A stretch of 64,000 nucleotides of DNA from Lacticaseibacillus yichunensis (GCF_003946405.1 NZ_RHOG01000001.1:144007-208006); one strand, 5' to 3'. Shown: positions 45,850-59,882, counted from the first letter of the stretch. Program-made: numbers and translations. Notes: generated by a model not told the origin, from the sequence alone.

Positions 45850-47418
45850 TTAAAAAGTCACAGTGAGCAAGCTGGCTTCCCCTGCGCTGACGGCGATCGT
45901 CAGCACATCATCCGCCGAATTTGCGGGCATCGTAGCCGTTGCGGTATTGCCACCGACGGTAAAAGTGATGGTCTCCCCATTGAGCTGTGCGGTGATCACA
46001 GCGTCCTTTGCCTCATGTAAGGCGATTGCCAGCTGCCACGGTGCCTTGTGCAGCGGCGTCAGGTAGGTCACGGATTCGTCAGGCGTCAGGGTCAGGACGA
46101 AGCGGTCCCAGTGGCTGTCGAAGCCAAAATTAGAAGGCTGCGGCTCGGCGATCGCGGTGACGGTCATTGGCGTCGTAATTCGGTAGCCATCGAAGTTCTT
46201 CGGCGCATTCCCCCCCTGGCAGTCGGCATCACGAAAATCGGTCGCCCGCAGTGTCATGCCAGCCGTCCGCAAGATAGAAGCATCCACATCCGGATTGCGC
46301 TCGCAGTTGACCAGCGCCATGTTCAAGAGGAGCTGTTCAAACGTCGCCGCGGCCTCGGCGTAACCGGGATGCACGCCGCCTTTGACATAGGCAATGATCG
46401 CATCCCAGCCGGCCGGCGTTTTGACGGTCACGCTGCCGTTGCGCTTACCCATTTTTTTATACGGCCAGAAGCAATAGCCGATGTTCGCATCCGTGCAAAA
46501 TTGGGTCAGTGCGCTGTACCATTGCGGCTTGTTTTCCCCTGTTTCGCCAAGCCACAGCGGCACGTTCAGGCGGTCGCGAAGCTCAAGCCACGGCGTGAAC
46601 TGCGCCTTTTCTGGGAAGCCGCCGTAGCGATGGAAATGGATGACCATGTTCTCGTCAAAGACATGGGTGAAAACACGCGGGTCAGAGGCCCAGTGATGCC
46701 CTTCCAGACTGAATAAGTGGGCCTGATCCACCTGGCGAACGGCCGCAATGGTGGTCTCATAAAACGCAGCCAGCCGCGGCAGAAGGCGATCATAATCGAC
46801 CAGCGTGCCAGTTGCCGGGCGAATCGGCTCGTTCAGCAGGTCATACCCGCCAACGACTGGGTCGTCCTTGAACCGCCGCGCGATCTCCGCCCATAATGCG
46901 ACGCCCTTATCGAATTGGTCCTGATCCACAAACAGCCGCGGAATCTCGGCCATCGCGTTGTCGATGTTTGCCCCAGTCTGCCCGCCTGGCGCGGCATGCA
47001 TGTCGAAGATCACATACAGATCCGCCGCCCGGCACCAGCGCACCACATCCTCGAGGTACTGAAAACCGGCCTCTTTGAAGTGGATTCCAGGCCCTTCTTC
47101 AAGAAACAGCGCGGCATCAAAGGGCAGCCGGATGCTGTTGTAGCCTTGATCCTTGATATATTGCACATCCACCTGGGTGAAAAAGACCTGGCGAAAACGT
47201 GGCCAAAACTCAGCGGCTTTTTCCGGCCCAAGCAGCTCTGCGATGCGCGCCTCAATGCGCCGCGGGCGGTCGAAGTTGTGTGCGCCTTGCGACTCCCACA
47301 TATAGCCTTCCGGAAGCAGCCAGTTGCCAATGCCCCATCCTTGCAGAATCACTGGGCCTGCATCGTTAAAAACGTCTTGCCCTTGCCTTCGCAAAAAGCC
47401 CTGAACAGTGTTTTCCAT
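45850..47418 (-). CDS. Intracellular GH5-family glycoside hydrolase
   Basis: A 522-residue GH5 enzyme. The acid/base is Glu197 in GGYDLLNEP and the nucleophile Glu292 in LWLGETGEN, with RLPF and FDMHAAPGGQ as further family blocks. No signal peptide is present, so it works in the cytoplasm on imported oligosaccharides. After the barrel (to about 370) a beta-rich C-terminal region of about 130 residues (PMTVTAIAEPQPSNFGFDSH onward) resembles an accessory domain. GH5 covers beta-glucanases, beta-mannanases and beta-mannosidases; the subfamily is not determined. It has its own promoter with a LacI-type operator and a cre-like palindrome, and stands upstream of lacI. Confidence 0.85.
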   Translation of the reverse strand: MENTVQGFLRRQGQDVFNDAGPVILQGWGIGNWLLPEGYMWESQGAHNFDRPRRIEARIAELLGPEKAAEFWPRFRQVFFTQVDVQYIKDQGYNSIRLPFDAALFLEEGPGIHFKEAGFQYLEDVVRWCRAADLYVIFDMHAAPGGQTGANIDNAMAEIPRLFVDQDQFDKGVALWAEIARRFKDDPVVGGYDLLNEPIRPATGTLVDYDRLLPRLAAFYETTIAAVRQVDQAHLFSLEGHHWASDPRVFTHVFDENMVIHFHRYGGFPEKAQFTPWLELRDRLNVPLWLGETGENKPQWYSALTQFCTDANIGYCFWPYKKMGKRNGSVTVKTPAGWDAIIAYVKGGVHPGYAEAAATFEQLLLNMALVNCERNPDVDASILRTAGMTLRATDFRDADCQGGNAPKNFDGYRITTPMTVTAIAEPQPSNFGFDSHWDRFVLTLTPDESVTYLTPLHKAPWQLAIALHEAKDAVITAQLNGETITFTVGGNTATATMPANSADDVLTIAVSAGEASLLTVTF

Positions 47419-47703
47419 CTATTCTTCCCCTTTCTTGCAGGTGTTCCCTGCTGTCAAGGAAGAGTATAACCGATTGCAGCCAAAATAAAAACGATTTTTG
47501 CAACCGGTTGCACGACATTGATTGTCTGAGACACCATGGAAAATAGACGGAAAGCGCGCCGCATCACGCTCTTGGAGAGGTGTGCGGGCCCGCACCAGCG
47601 GCAAAAAAGAAATTAGCCCGGCAGATAACTGCCCGCTGAGAGTCACATTGACTGTTTTTCCGCAGATGTGCACGAATACCAGCCTGCGCCGACTTTTTGA
47701 AGC
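47419..47703. other. Intergenic control region upstream of GH5
   Basis: No gene. Contains the GH5 promoter, operator and cre-like palindrome (47463-47512). The remainder up to the fusA terminator holds a small CGGCAG/CTGCCG hairpin near 47622-47635 and nothing else recognisable. Confidence 0.65.
47463..47512 (-). promoter_or_regulatory. GH5 promoter with overlapping operator variant and cre-like palindrome
   Basis: On the minus strand TTTTTA (47486-47491), 17-bp spacer, TATACT (47463-47468). ATAAAAACGATTTTTG at 47485-47500 is a one-arm-intact variant of the 16-bp LacI operator covering the -35. Directly upstream TGCAACCGGTTGCA (47499-47512) is a perfect palindrome matching the cre consensus at 12 of 14 positions. 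Confidence 0.65.
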
Positions 47704-47706
47704 AAA

Positions 47707-47744
47707 GAAAAAGCCCCGCCTCAGCTTGCACTGAGACGGGGCTT
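47707..47744 (-). terminator. Rho-independent terminator of the str operon
   Basis: On the minus strand AAGCCCCGTCTCAG pairs with CTGAGGCGGGGCTT, followed by TTTCTTT, 15 bases after the fusA stop. Confidence 0.93.
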
Positions 47745-47759
47745 GTCCAGCAGCCCGGC

Positions 47760-49850
47760 TTACGCCTGACCGCCGTTCTTCTTGATGATCTCTTCCTGGA
47801 TGCTCTTCGGAACGGCCTCGTAGTGGTCGAACGTCATGGTAAACGTCCCACGACCCTGTGTGGCAGAACGAAGCGTCGTCGCGTAACCGAACATTTCGGC
47901 CAGCGGCACCTGAGAGTTGACGAGCTGGGCATTACCACGCGCTTCCATGCCTTCGACACGGCCGCGACGAGCAGTGATCTGGCCCATGATATCACCGAAG
48001 TATTCTTCAGGGGCAACGACTTCAACGTGCATGATCGGTTCAAGGATCACCGCACCGGCAGCCTTAGACGCATTGCGCAAGGCAAGAGAAGCCGCAACCT
48101 TGAAGGCTGCTTCCGATGAATCGACTTCATGGTAAGACCCATCATAGAGTTTTGCCTTCACGTCGATCAATGGGTAGCCAGCCAAGACACCATTTTCCAT
48201 GGCTTCCTTCAGGCCCTGTTCAACAGCTGGGATGTACTCACGCGGAACCACACCACCGACAATGGCATCTTCAAATTCGAAGCCCTTGCCTTCATCGTTC
48301 GGGGTGAACTCGACCCAAACATCACCATACTGACCTTTACCACCAGACTGGCGAACGAAGCGCCCTTCTGCGGAAGCCTGCTTGGTGAAGGTCTCACGAT
48401 ACGCAACTTGCGGCTCGCCGATCTTCGCGGCAACCTTAAATTCACGCTTCATTCGATCGACCATGATGTCCAAATGGAGCTCGCCCATGCCGGCGATCAA
48501 CGTTTCACCAGTTTCTGGGTTGGTCTCAGCCTTAAAGGTCGGGTCCTCTTCAGAAAGCTTTTGAAGCGCAACATCTAGCTTGTCACGATCTTCCTTTGAA
48601 TCAGGCTCGATGGAGACCTGGATAACTGGTTCTGGAATCTCAAGGGATTCAAGAATCAGCGGGTGATCGACATCGGTCAGAGAATCACCAGTGGTGGTGT
48701 TCTTCAGACCGATCGCCGCAGCAATATCCCCGGAGAAGACTTCTGGAATCTCTTCACGGTGATTACTGTGCATCTGCAGCAAACGACCGACACGTTCACG
48801 GTTGTTCTTGGAAGCGTTCAGGACATACGAGCCCGCTTCCAAAGTCCCACTGTAAACACGGATGTAGGTCAAACGACCAACAAACGGGTCTGTGGCGATC
48901 TTGAAGGCCAGGGCCGCAAAACTCTGGTCGTCGCCGGCGCGCAGTTCAACTTTGTCACCGGTGTCAGGATCCGTCGCGTTGTAAGGACGAACATCTAGCG
49001 GAGATGGCAGGTAGTCGATGACGGCGTCAAGCAACATCTGCACACCCTTGTTCTTGAAGGCGGAGCCCGCAAGCACAGGGTAGAAGTCGAGGTTCAAGGT
49101 CGCCTTACGAATCGCAGCCTTGATCTCGTTCTTGGAGATTTCTTCGCCTTCGAGGTACTTGTCCATGATGCCATCGTCAACGTCGGCAACGGCTTCGATC
49201 AACTCGTTATGAGCCTTTTCAGCCGCTTCCTTGTAGTCGTCAGGAATATCGACAACATCCCACTCGGTCCCGAGCGCATCTTCGTCGTACAGGTCGGCCT
49301 TCATTTCGATCAGGTCGATGACGCCTTTGAAGTTGTCTTCGGCCCCGATCGGCAACTGAACGGCATGGGCGTTAGCACCCAGGCGATCGTGAAGGGTCTG
49401 GACAGAGTACTGGAAGTCCGCGCCGATCTTATCCATCTTGTTTGCGAAAACAAGCCGCGGAACGCCGTACGTGGTGGCCTGACGCCAAACATTTTCAGTC
49501 TGCGGTTCAACACCAGACTGGGCATCCAAAACGGTGATCGCACCATCCAAGACACGCAGGGAACGTTCAACTTCGATCGTGAAGTCCACGTGTCCTGGGG
49601 TATCGATGATGTTGATCCGGTGATCCTTCCAGAAGGCCGTGGTCGCAGCACTGGTGATGGTGATCCCACGTTCTACTTCCTGGGCCATCCAGTCCATCTG
49701 CGAAGCCCCATCATGAGTTTCGCCGATCTTATGAATCTTCCCCGTGTAGTACAAAATACGTTCGGTCGTCGTGGTCTTACCAGCATCGATATGGGCCATG
49801 ATCCCAATGTTGCGGGTCCGGTCGAGTGAGAATTCTCGCTTGTTGGCCAT
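47760..49850 (-). CDS. fusA: Elongation factor G
   Basis: A 696-residue EF-G with G1 [10 protein letters not shown]2 region [11 protein letters not shown]3 DTPGH, G4 NKMD and the domain IV translocation tip. It drives tRNA-mRNA translocation. ATG at 49850 behind GAGGAGT. Follows rpsG after 120 bases; here no tuf gene follows, and the accessory carbohydrate block comes next. Confidence 0.98.
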   Translation of the reverse strand: MANKREFSLDRTRNIGIMAHIDAGKTTTTERILYYTGKIHKIGETHDGASQMDWMAQEVERGITITSAATTAFWKDHRINIIDTPGHVDFTIEVERSLRVLDGAITVLDAQSGVEPQTENVWRQATTYGVPRLVFANKMDKIGADFQYSVQTLHDRLGANAHAVQLPIGAEDNFKGVIDLIEMKADLYDEDALGTEWDVVDIPDDYKEAAEKAHNELIEAVADVDDGIMDKYLEGEEISKNEIKAAIRKATLNLDFYPVLAGSAFKNKGVQMLLDAVIDYLPSPLDVRPYNATDPDTGDKVELRAGDDQSFAALAFKIATDPFVGRLTYIRVYSGTLEAGSYVLNASKNNRERVGRLLQMHSNHREEIPEVFSGDIAAAIGLKNTTTGDSLTDVDHPLILESLEIPEPVIQVSIEPDSKEDRDKLDVALQKLSEEDPTFKAETNPETGETLIAGMGELHLDIMVDRMKREFKVAAKIGEPQVAYRETFTKQASAEGRFVRQSGGKGQYGDVWVEFTPNDEGKGFEFEDAIVGGVVPREYIPAVEQGLKEAMENGVLAGYPLIDVKAKLYDGSYHEVDSSEAAFKVAASLALRNASKAAGAVILEPIMHVEVVAPEEYFGDIMGQITARRGRVEGMEARGNAQLVNSQVPLAEMFGYATTLRSATQGRGTFTMTFDHYEAVPKSIQEEIIKKNGGQA

Positions 49851-49970
49851 GTGAAAAGTTAACTCCTCTCTGTTTTCATTTCTGATTGGTTCGGTTTACT
49901 GAAATTATGTGGCAGGATAAAACAATTGGCTACTATATGCCAAGGTGCGGATATAATAGCCAAAAGCATC

Positions 49971-50441
49971 TTACCAACGATAGTGAGCGAACGCGCGGTT
50001 GGCATCAGCCATCTTATGCGTGTCTTCACGTTTTTTGACCGCAGCGCCGGTGTTGTTAGCGGCATCCATGATCTCACGCGCAAGGCGTTCGTCCATGGTA
50101 TGCTCCCCGCGCTGACGGGAATATTGCACGATCCAACGAAGGCCCAGGGTCGTCCGGCGGTCTGGCCGCACTTCGATCGGGACCTGATAGTTAGAACCGC
50201 CGATACGGCGAGCTTTAACTTCGAGGACCGGCATTACGTTCTTCATCGCTTGTTCAAAAACATCAAGCGGCTCGTTGCCGGAATCTTTTTTAATGATATC
50301 AAACGCATCATACAGAATGGTCTGTGCCTTACCGCGCTTGCCGTCGATCATCAAGTGGTTGATCAGGCGGGTCACCAGCTTGGAATTGTACACTGGATCA
50401 GGTAAGACGTCGCGCTTTGAAACACTGCCTTTACGTGGCAT
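49971..50441 (-). CDS. rpsG: 30S ribosomal protein S7
   Basis: A 156-residue S7 ([20 protein letters not shown] ... [20 protein letters not shown]). Primary binder of the 16S 3' domain. Between rpsL and fusA. Confidence 0.98.
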   Translation of the reverse strand: MPRKGSVSKRDVLPDPVYNSKLVTRLINHLMIDGKRGKAQTILYDAFDIIKKDSGNEPLDVFEQAMKNVMPVLEVKARRIGGSNYQVPIEVRPDRRTTLGLRWIVQYSRQRGEHTMDERLAREIMDAANNTGAAVKKREDTHKMADANRAFAHYRW

Positions 50442-50492
50442 GCTGTTTGCCTCCTCTTAACTTTTGTTTTCGCAATTGCGAAAATGATCGAA

Positions 50493-50912
50493 TTACTTCT
50501 TGCTCTTTGGCTTCTTGGCACCATATTTCGAGCGACCCTGCATACGGCCGTCAACACCGGCAGTATCAAGCGTCCCACGGATGATATGGTAACGAACACC
50601 AGGCAAATCCTTTACACGACCGCCACGGATCAGAACAACACTATGTTCCTGCAGGTTATGGCCGATGCCCGGGATGTAAGCCGTCACTTCGATCAAGTTA
50701 GACAGACGTACACGAGCATACTTACGCAAAGCGGAGTTAGGCTTCTTCGGGGTCATTGTCCCGACACGAGTGGCCACCCCACGCTTTTGCGGAGCTGGAT
50801 TGTTGGTCAGAGACTTCTTCATGCTGTTGTAACCGAAGTTCAACGCAGGAGAATCTGACTTGGTAACTTTAGATTTACGACCTTGACGCACCAATTGGTT
50901 AATGGTAGGCAT
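50493..50912 (-). CDS. rpsL: 30S ribosomal protein S12
   Basis: A 139-residue S12, started at the ATG at 50912 behind AAGGAGGAA ([20 protein letters not shown]). The decoding-site loops [17 protein letters not shown] and [14 protein letters not shown] are wild type, including the Lys residues at which streptomycin resistance usually arises. First gene of the str operon. Confidence 0.98.
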   Translation of the reverse strand: MPTINQLVRQGRKSKVTKSDSPALNFGYNSMKKSLTNNPAPQKRGVATRVGTMTPKKPNSALRKYARVRLSNLIEVTAYIPGIGHNLQEHSVVLIRGGRVKDLPGVRYHIIRGTLDTAGVDGRMQGRSKYGAKKPKSKK

Positions 50913-50983
50913 TCTAAGGTTCCTCCTTCCTGATTTTGGTAATGCTGTAAGTCCACACATCCAGGCGGTTCATTTTTTGTCAT

Positions 50984-51043
50984 AAAAAAACGGCCGCGCA
51001 GGCAATGAACTGGCAATTCACCAGTTCACAGACCAACGGCCCG
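50984..51043 (-). terminator. Terminator-like attenuator in the rpsL leader
   Basis: On the minus strand, an inner perfect GAACTGG/CCAGTTC hairpin is enclosed by GGCCG/CGGCC, followed directly by seven T, between the promoter and the rpsL start. A terminator in this place implies control by premature termination. Confidence 0.65.
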
Positions 51044-51069
51044 GACAAACTGGAAAACGCACATTTGAT

Positions 51070-51098
51070 AGTGTACTATCCCTGCCCCGACGTGTCAA
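51070..51098 (-). promoter_or_regulatory. str operon (rpsL) promoter
   Basis: On the minus strand TTGACA (51093-51098), 17-bp spacer, TACACT (51070-51075). Confidence 0.85.
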
Positions 51099-51162
51099 GG
51101 TCGCGCGCCCAAAAATCGCGGTGGCGGCCCGTTTTTCACCAGCCACATCTGATTGTGTCAGG

Positions 51163-51645
51163 CTAGAGCTCACGTCGCATCAACTGCACGGCAAAGGGCT
51201 GGCCGTTGATCTGCGCAGTCGCGTCGCCAAATGCCGTAAAGCCCATTGCCTGCCAAAAACCGCGGGCGTTTGGATTGTTCGCGAGCACCGCCAGCGTCAA
51301 GCCCTGCACGCCGCGCTTTTTGGCGTCAGCCACCAACTGCTTCACGACCTGAGTGCCCCAGCCCTGGTGATGTTCGGCGATCAGAAGCAGGCCGATGTAA
51401 TCCGTCTTGGCGTCGGGGTAGCCGTGCAAGAGATCGAGCACGCCGCGCACCTCTTTGCCATCGCGAATCAGCGCGAATAACTTGCGAGTCGAAGCAATGC
51501 CATCTGGCCGCGTCGCGAGATCCCGGCGCACACTGGTGGCGGTCGGCACCTCCTGGGTCAGGTCAAAATAGGCCTGATTGGCTTGATACACAGTCAGAGC
51601 CTGCTGCAACTGGTATTCCTGAGTGATCGGGTCAAAAGTGAGCAT
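51163..51645 (-). CDS. GNAT-family N-acetyltransferase
   Basis: A 160-residue acetyltransferase. Motif A (IGLLLIAEHHQGWGTQVVKQ near 84-103) holds the Q/RxxGxG/A-type acetyl-CoA loop as QGWGTQ, followed by LAVLANNPNARGFWQAMGF, the usual GNAT C-terminal block. The substrate could be a small amine, an amino acid or a protein N-terminus; nothing here narrows it. Single gene, divergent from the membrane peptidase-like gene. Confidence 0.85.
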   Translation of the reverse strand: MLTFDPITQEYQLQQALTVYQANQAYFDLTQEVPTATSVRRDLATRPDGIASTRKLFALIRDGKEVRGVLDLLHGYPDAKTDYIGLLLIAEHHQGWGTQVVKQLVADAKKRGVQGLTLAVLANNPNARGFWQAMGFTAFGDATAQINGQPFAVQLMRREL

Positions 51646-51795
51646 CGATAAATCCCTCCTTGATCAGGATACGCGTTGGCCAAGGCGGACGCAATGGCGG
51701 GCTGCCACCTTTTGTTTGCGGTCACCGCACGTCTCTTTGTTCATTTGCGAAATCTTTTGATGAACCAAGCGACGAACTCAGAGTGGAGGTGCGAC

Positions 51796-52293
51796 ATGTT
51801 TTTTCTTGCAAAGATCATCCTTGCGATCACGCTCGGTATCCACGGCCGCGCCCTGTGGCATACAAAATGCTGGCGCTGGCTGGGGACAGTCCTGGTCCTC
51901 CCGCTGCCGTGGCTGGATCTTTGGGGTCTCGCGTTATGGGCCGGCCTCGGCCATGCCGCGCTTGCCGATGCCCACCGCGGCAGTGTAGCGGCCTGGTGGC
52001 TCGATACCTGGGCGCTGGGCATGCTGGTCTGGCGCTGGCAATCGCTGCTGACACCGACCTGGTGGCTGATCGTTGGCGGCTTCGTGCTGCTCACGCGTTG
52101 CGGCTGGCTCGGCAGTGCCGACACTGTGATCTTAGCCGTTGTGGCTGCGTGCTGGCCGCCACTTGTTGTTGCCTGGTGGCTGTTGATCGCCTGTGCGTTT
52201 GGACTGGTGCAAAGCCGTCTCTTTCAAAGTCGCGAGATCGTGTTCATCCCCGCCATGGCAGTGGCATGGGGCTTGCTGGCGGTGTGGGTCTAG
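51796..52293 (+). CDS. Minimal A24 prepilin-peptidase-like membrane protein
   Basis: A 165-residue, very hydrophobic and Trp-rich protein with about six membrane helices. The ATG at 51796 follows GGAGG; the frame continues upstream without family features. Two aspartates sit where type A24 peptidases have theirs: LADAHRGSVAAWW (compare DxxxxxVPxx) and GSADTVILAV (compare GxGDxKL), and the end IVFIPAMAVAWGLL resembles the family's IPFxPxLxxG. The N-terminal methylase domain of full-length enzymes is absent, as in ComC-like forms. If active it would process competence-type pseudopilins. The second motif has Ala where Gly is standard, so function is uncertain. Confidence 0.55.
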   Translation: MFFLAKIILAITLGIHGRALWHTKCWRWLGTVLVLPLPWLDLWGLALWAGLGHAALADAHRGSVAAWWLDTWALGMLVWRWQSLLTPTWWLIVGGFVLLTRCGWLGSADTVILAVVAACWPPLVVAWWLLIACAFGLVQSRLFQSREIVFIPAMAVAWGLLAVWV

Positions 52294-52297
52294 TGCA

Positions 52298-52337
52298 CAA
52301 AAAAAAAGCGCCACACCCATTTCTGGATGCGACGCTT
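52298..52337 (-). terminator. Rho-independent terminator of rpoBC
   Basis: On the minus strand AAGCGTCGCATCCA pairs with TGGGTGTGGCGCTT, followed by nine T, 14 bases after the rpoC stop. The A-run on the plus strand also follows the convergent gene. Confidence 0.9.
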
Positions 52338-52350
52338 GCATGTATCATGC

Positions 52351-55300
52351 TTAATCTTCAGAATCTTGCGTCGGGGCACTGCCATCCGCAGCGTTTGCTG
52401 CTTCTTCAGTGGCCATCTTCTTGGTCAGCGCGTTGATCGAATAGACCCCGTTGACTGACTGGCCGACCGTCTTTGGTTCCATGTGACGGTAGGTCGCCAT
52501 CCCGGTCCCAGCCGGAATGATCTTCCCGATGATGACATTTTCCTTCAGCCCAACAAGCGGATCGTTCTTCCCGCGAATCGACGCATCGGTGAGGACACGA
52601 GTTGTTTCCTGGAAGGAAGCCGCGGACAAGAAGCTGTTGGTTTCAAGGGACGCCTTGGTGATCCCGAGCAAGACCGCACGGCCCGTGGCTGGAATGCCGC
52701 CGGAAACCAGCGTGTTCTTGTTGCGCTCGGTGAACTCGCTGACGTCAAGTAGCGTGCCTGGCAAAATATCAGTGTCGCCTGGATCCATGACGCGAATCTT
52801 CCGCAACATCTGACGCACCATGACCTCGACATGCTTGTCGGCAATCTCAACACCCTGCATACGGTAAACCTTCTGCACTTCAGAGAGCAGATAATTTTCC
52901 GTACTCAAGACATCGCGCACCTTGATCAACTGTTTTGGATCAATGGAGCCGCCGGTCAGACGGCCGCCGCGAATGACATGATCGCCTTCCGCAACCGCAA
53001 CAGATGAGGCATATGGCACAGAGTAACTGCGCGTATCGATCTCACCTGTGACCGTGATCTCGCGGGTATGCTCGGCTGGGTTTTCATCGATCGCGGTCAC
53101 TTCACCTTCGACCTCAGAGATTACAGCGAGCCCCTTTGGATTACGGGCTTCAAAGATTTCCTGGATACGAGGCAGCCCTTGGGTAATATCTTCGCCACCG
53201 GCAACACCACCAGTATGGAAGTTACGCATGGTCAGCTGGGTACCAGGCTCGCCGATGGATTGCGCGGCAACGGTCCCGACCGCTTCACCAACTTCGACCT
53301 GCTCGCCGGTCGCAAGGTTGCGGCCGTAGCACTTCTGGCAAACACCATGTTTCGTGTTGCAGGTGAAGACGGAACGAATCTCGACGGTATCAACGCCGGC
53401 ATCAACGATCTTTTGCGCGAGGTCCTCGTCCAAAAGTACGCCTTTGCCTGCAATGATCTCGCCTGTTTCAGGATCTGCAACAGACTTGAGCGTGTAGCGG
53501 CCAACAAGACGGTCGTACAGTGGCTCGATCATTTCATTGCCTTCGCGAATCGCGGTGACAGTCAGCCCACGGTCGGTGCCACAATCCTCTTCGCGGACAA
53601 TGACATCCTGTGCAACATCGACCAGACGCCGGGTCAGGTAACCCGAGTCAGCGGTCTTCAAGGCGGTATCGGTCATCCCTTTACGTGCCCCGTGAGTTGA
53701 CATGAACATTTCCATGACAGACAGGCCTTCACGGAAGTTAGACAAAACAGGGACTTCCATCATCCCACCGTTTGGCGCAGCCATCAGACCACGCATCCCG
53801 GCAAGCTGGGTAAAGTTTGAAATGTTCCCACGAGCCCCGGAATCACTCATCATGGAGATTGGGTTGTTCGGGTCAAAGGCGTCGATCAGCGCTTGCTGAA
53901 TCTCGTCCTTGGCGTCGTTCCAGATCGAGATGACCCGGTCATGGCGCTCATCGTCTGTGATCAGCCCACGACGGAACTGTTTGGAGACCGTCGCGACCTT
54001 CTTATGCGCCTCATCAACGATCTTCCCTTTTTCAGGCAGATTTGGCACATCAGCGATTCCGACTGTGAGGCCGGAGTTCGTCGCCTGGGTGTAGCCCAAG
54101 GTCTTCATGTCATCCAATAGATCAGAAGTTCGCTGCACTTTGTAGTCCTTGAAGACTTCCGCAATGATGTCGGACAGGAAGCCCTTCTTGAACGGCGTGA
54201 CAATTGGGGCATCCATCAAGAACTGATGAATGTCTTCGCCTGGTGCGATAAAGAAGCGGCTATCGACGCCATCTGTGATGTTTTCCTTCGTCGGTTCGTT
54301 CAAATACGGGAAGTCTTCCGGCATGATCTCGTTAAAGATCACTTTGCCGACACTGGTGATCATGACTTGGTGCCGCTGGTCATCAGTGAATGGCTTGGTC
54401 GGCATGGAGTCAACGGCAAGGCCGATGCGGCTGTGCAGATGCACGACCCCATTTTGCAGTGCCATCAGCACCTCGTCCTTGTCCTTAAAGATCATACCTT
54501 CGCCTTCGCGACCCTTTTGCTCCATGGTCAGGTAATAGTTACCCAGCACAACGTCCTGAGAAGGCGTTACGATCGGCTTCCCATCACGAGGGGCAAGAAT
54601 GTGGTGCGCCGCCAACATCAGCAGGCGTGCTTCAGCCTGGGCTTCGTCAGACAGCGGCACATGGACCGCCATCTGGTCCCCATCAAAGTCAGCGTTATAA
54701 GCTTCGCAGACCAGTGGATGAAGACGGATGGACTTGCCATCGACAAGAACCGGCTCAAACGCTTGAATCCCGAGTCGGTGCAAGGTAGGCGCGCGGTTCA
54801 GAAGGACTGGACGTTCCTTGATCACATCTTCAAGCACATCCCAGATGTCATCGTCTTCGCGGTCGATCTTACGTCGGGCGTTCTTGATATTCGAAGCCAT
54901 TTCGCGGTGAACGAGTTCACGCATTACAAATGGTTTGAAGAGCTCAAGCGCCATCGAACGCGGCAAGCCGCATTGATAGAACTTCAGTGTTGGGCCGACA
55001 TCGATAACCGAACGGCCGGAATAATCGACACGCTTGCCCAGCAAGTTCTGACGGAAACGGCCCTGTTTCCCTTTGAGCATGTGGCTCAAAGACTTCAGTG
55101 GTCGGTTCCCCGGGCCGGTGACAGGACGGCCGCGCCGCCCGTTATCGATCAACGCGTCAACAGCTTCCTGCAGCATGCGCTTTTCATTCTGCACGATGAT
55201 GTTCGGTGCATTCAGATCCAGCAAACGCTTCAGACGGTTGTTACGGTTGATCACCCGACGGTACAGGTCGTTTAAGTCAGAGGTCGCAAAACGGCCCCCT

Positions 55301-56034
55301 TCCAGTTGAACCATTGGCCGCAGATCAGGCGGGATGACCGGAATCGTGTCCATGATCATCCATGCCGGGTCGTTGCCAGATTCAAGGAAGGCATCCAAAA
55401 TGTCCAGCCGACGAATCGCACGGGTCCGTTTTTGACCCTGGGCAGACTTCAGATCTTCTTTGAGTTCGGCAACTTCTTTTGGCAGTTCAACTTGTTGCAG
55501 CAGTTCCTTGACCGCTTCCGCACCCATTTTGGCTTGGAAACGCTGACCGTATTCGTCGCGTTTGTCGCGATATTCACGCTCGGTAAGCAGCTGCTTCTTT
55601 TCAAGCCCAGTATCACCTGGATCGATCACGACATAGGACGCGAAGTAGATCACTTCTTCAAGCGCCCGGGGCGACATGTCGAGCACAAGACCCATGCGAC
55701 TCGGGATGCCCTTGAAGTACCAGATGTGGGACACGGGGGCAGCGAGTTCGATATGGCCCATCCGCTCACGGCGGACCTTCGAACGCGTGACCTCAACGCC
55801 GCATCGGTCGCACACGATACCCTTATAACGGATACGCTTGTACTTGCCGCATGCACATTCCCAGTCCTTGGTCGGCCCGAAAATACGCTCATCGAATAAG
55901 CCATCGCGCTCAGGCTTGAGGGTCCGGTAGTTGATCGTCTCGGGCTTTTTGACTTCCCCATAGGACCAGCTGCGGATCTTGTCAGGCGAGGCTAAGCCGA
56001 TCTGCATGCTTTCAAATTTATTGACATCGATCAA
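52351..56034 (-). CDS. rpoC: RNA polymerase beta' subunit
   Basis: A 1227-residue beta' subunit. Zinc-binding Cys60, Cys62, Cys75 and Cys78, the catalytic [12 protein letters not shown] motif near residue 450, bridge helix and trigger loop (near [20 protein letters not shown]) are all present. The start is a TTG at 56034 behind AGGAGG. It follows rpoB by 15 bases. Confidence 0.98.
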   Translation of the reverse strand: MIDVNKFESMQIGLASPDKIRSWSYGEVKKPETINYRTLKPERDGLFDERIFGPTKDWECACGKYKRIRYKGIVCDRCGVEVTRSKVRRERMGHIELAAPVSHIWYFKGIPSRMGLVLDMSPRALEEVIYFASYVVIDPGDTGLEKKQLLTEREYRDKRDEYGQRFQAKMGAEAVKELLQQVELPKEVAELKEDLKSAQGQKRTRAIRRLDILDAFLESGNDPAWMIMDTIPVIPPDLRPMVQLEGGRFATSDLNDLYRRVINRNNRLKRLLDLNAPNIIVQNEKRMLQEAVDALIDNGRRGRPVTGPGNRPLKSLSHMLKGKQGRFRQNLLGKRVDYSGRSVIDVGPTLKFYQCGLPRSMALELFKPFVMRELVHREMASNIKNARRKIDREDDDIWDVLEDVIKERPVLLNRAPTLHRLGIQAFEPVLVDGKSIRLHPLVCEAYNADFDGDQMAVHVPLSDEAQAEARLLMLAAHHILAPRDGKPIVTPSQDVVLGNYYLTMEQKGREGEGMIFKDKDEVLMALQNGVVHLHSRIGLAVDSMPTKPFTDDQRHQVMITSVGKVIFNEIMPEDFPYLNEPTKENITDGVDSRFFIAPGEDIHQFLMDAPIVTPFKKGFLSDIIAEVFKDYKVQRTSDLLDDMKTLGYTQATNSGLTVGIADVPNLPEKGKIVDEAHKKVATVSKQFRRGLITDDERHDRVISIWNDAKDEIQQALIDAFDPNNPISMMSDSGARGNISNFTQLAGMRGLMAAPNGGMMEVPVLSNFREGLSVMEMFMSTHGARKGMTDTALKTADSGYLTRRLVDVAQDVIVREEDCGTDRGLTVTAIREGNEMIEPLYDRLVGRYTLKSVADPETGEIIAGKGVLLDEDLAQKIVDAGVDTVEIRSVFTCNTKHGVCQKCYGRNLATGEQVEVGEAVGTVAAQSIGEPGTQLTMRNFHTGGVAGGEDITQGLPRIQEIFEARNPKGLAVISEVEGEVTAIDENPAEHTREITVTGEIDTRSYSVPYASSVAVAEGDHVIRGGRLTGGSIDPKQLIKVRDVLSTENYLLSEVQKVYRMQGVEIADKHVEVMVRQMLRKIRVMDPGDTDILPGTLLDVSEFTERNKNTLVSGGIPATGRAVLLGITKASLETNSFLSAASFQETTRVLTDASIRGKNDPLVGLKENVIIGKIIPAGTGMATYRHMEPKTVGQSVNGVYSINALTKKMATEEAANAADGSAPTQDSED

Positions 56035-56049
56035 AAGGCTGACCTCCTA

Positions 56050-59634
<3,585 letters not shown>

Positions 59635-59737
59635 ATTGTTCACCCCTTATAGAATTTTTCGGCACCGACTGACCATGTAAATTGCGCGAAATGTTAAATT
59701 TACGTTACAAAGCCAGGCGGAAGGACATTTTGAGCAA

Positions 59738-59783
59738 AAAAAAACGAAAAGTAGAAGTTGGTCTTCCCTTCTGCTACTTTTAC
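59738..59783 (-). terminator. Terminator-like hairpin in the rpoB leader
   Basis: On the minus strand AAAAGTAG-AGAAG pairs with CTTCTACTTTT, followed by CGTTTTTTTTT, about 100 bases before the rpoB start. Just upstream, GGACA/TGTCC encloses GCGGCGATCTAT. A Lacto-rpoB RNA motif is described before rpoB in lactobacilli; I could not align this leader with it. Confidence 0.6.
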
Positions 59784-59852
59784 GTTTCCTGTGCGCCGCA
59801 ACGGACAATAGATCGCCGCGACTGCTGTCCAAACCGAAATGCGATTAATTTG

Positions 59853-59882
59853 ACTATACACTTGCAGGCCGGTGGCTGTCAA
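59853..59882 (-). promoter_or_regulatory. rpoBC promoter
   Basis: On the minus strand TTGACA (59877-59882), 18-bp spacer, TATAGT (59853-59858). Confidence 0.8.

Noticed and set aside
53068..55899. Long plus-strand frames opposite rpoC
   Set aside because: Antisense shadows of a conserved gene, without ribosome sites.
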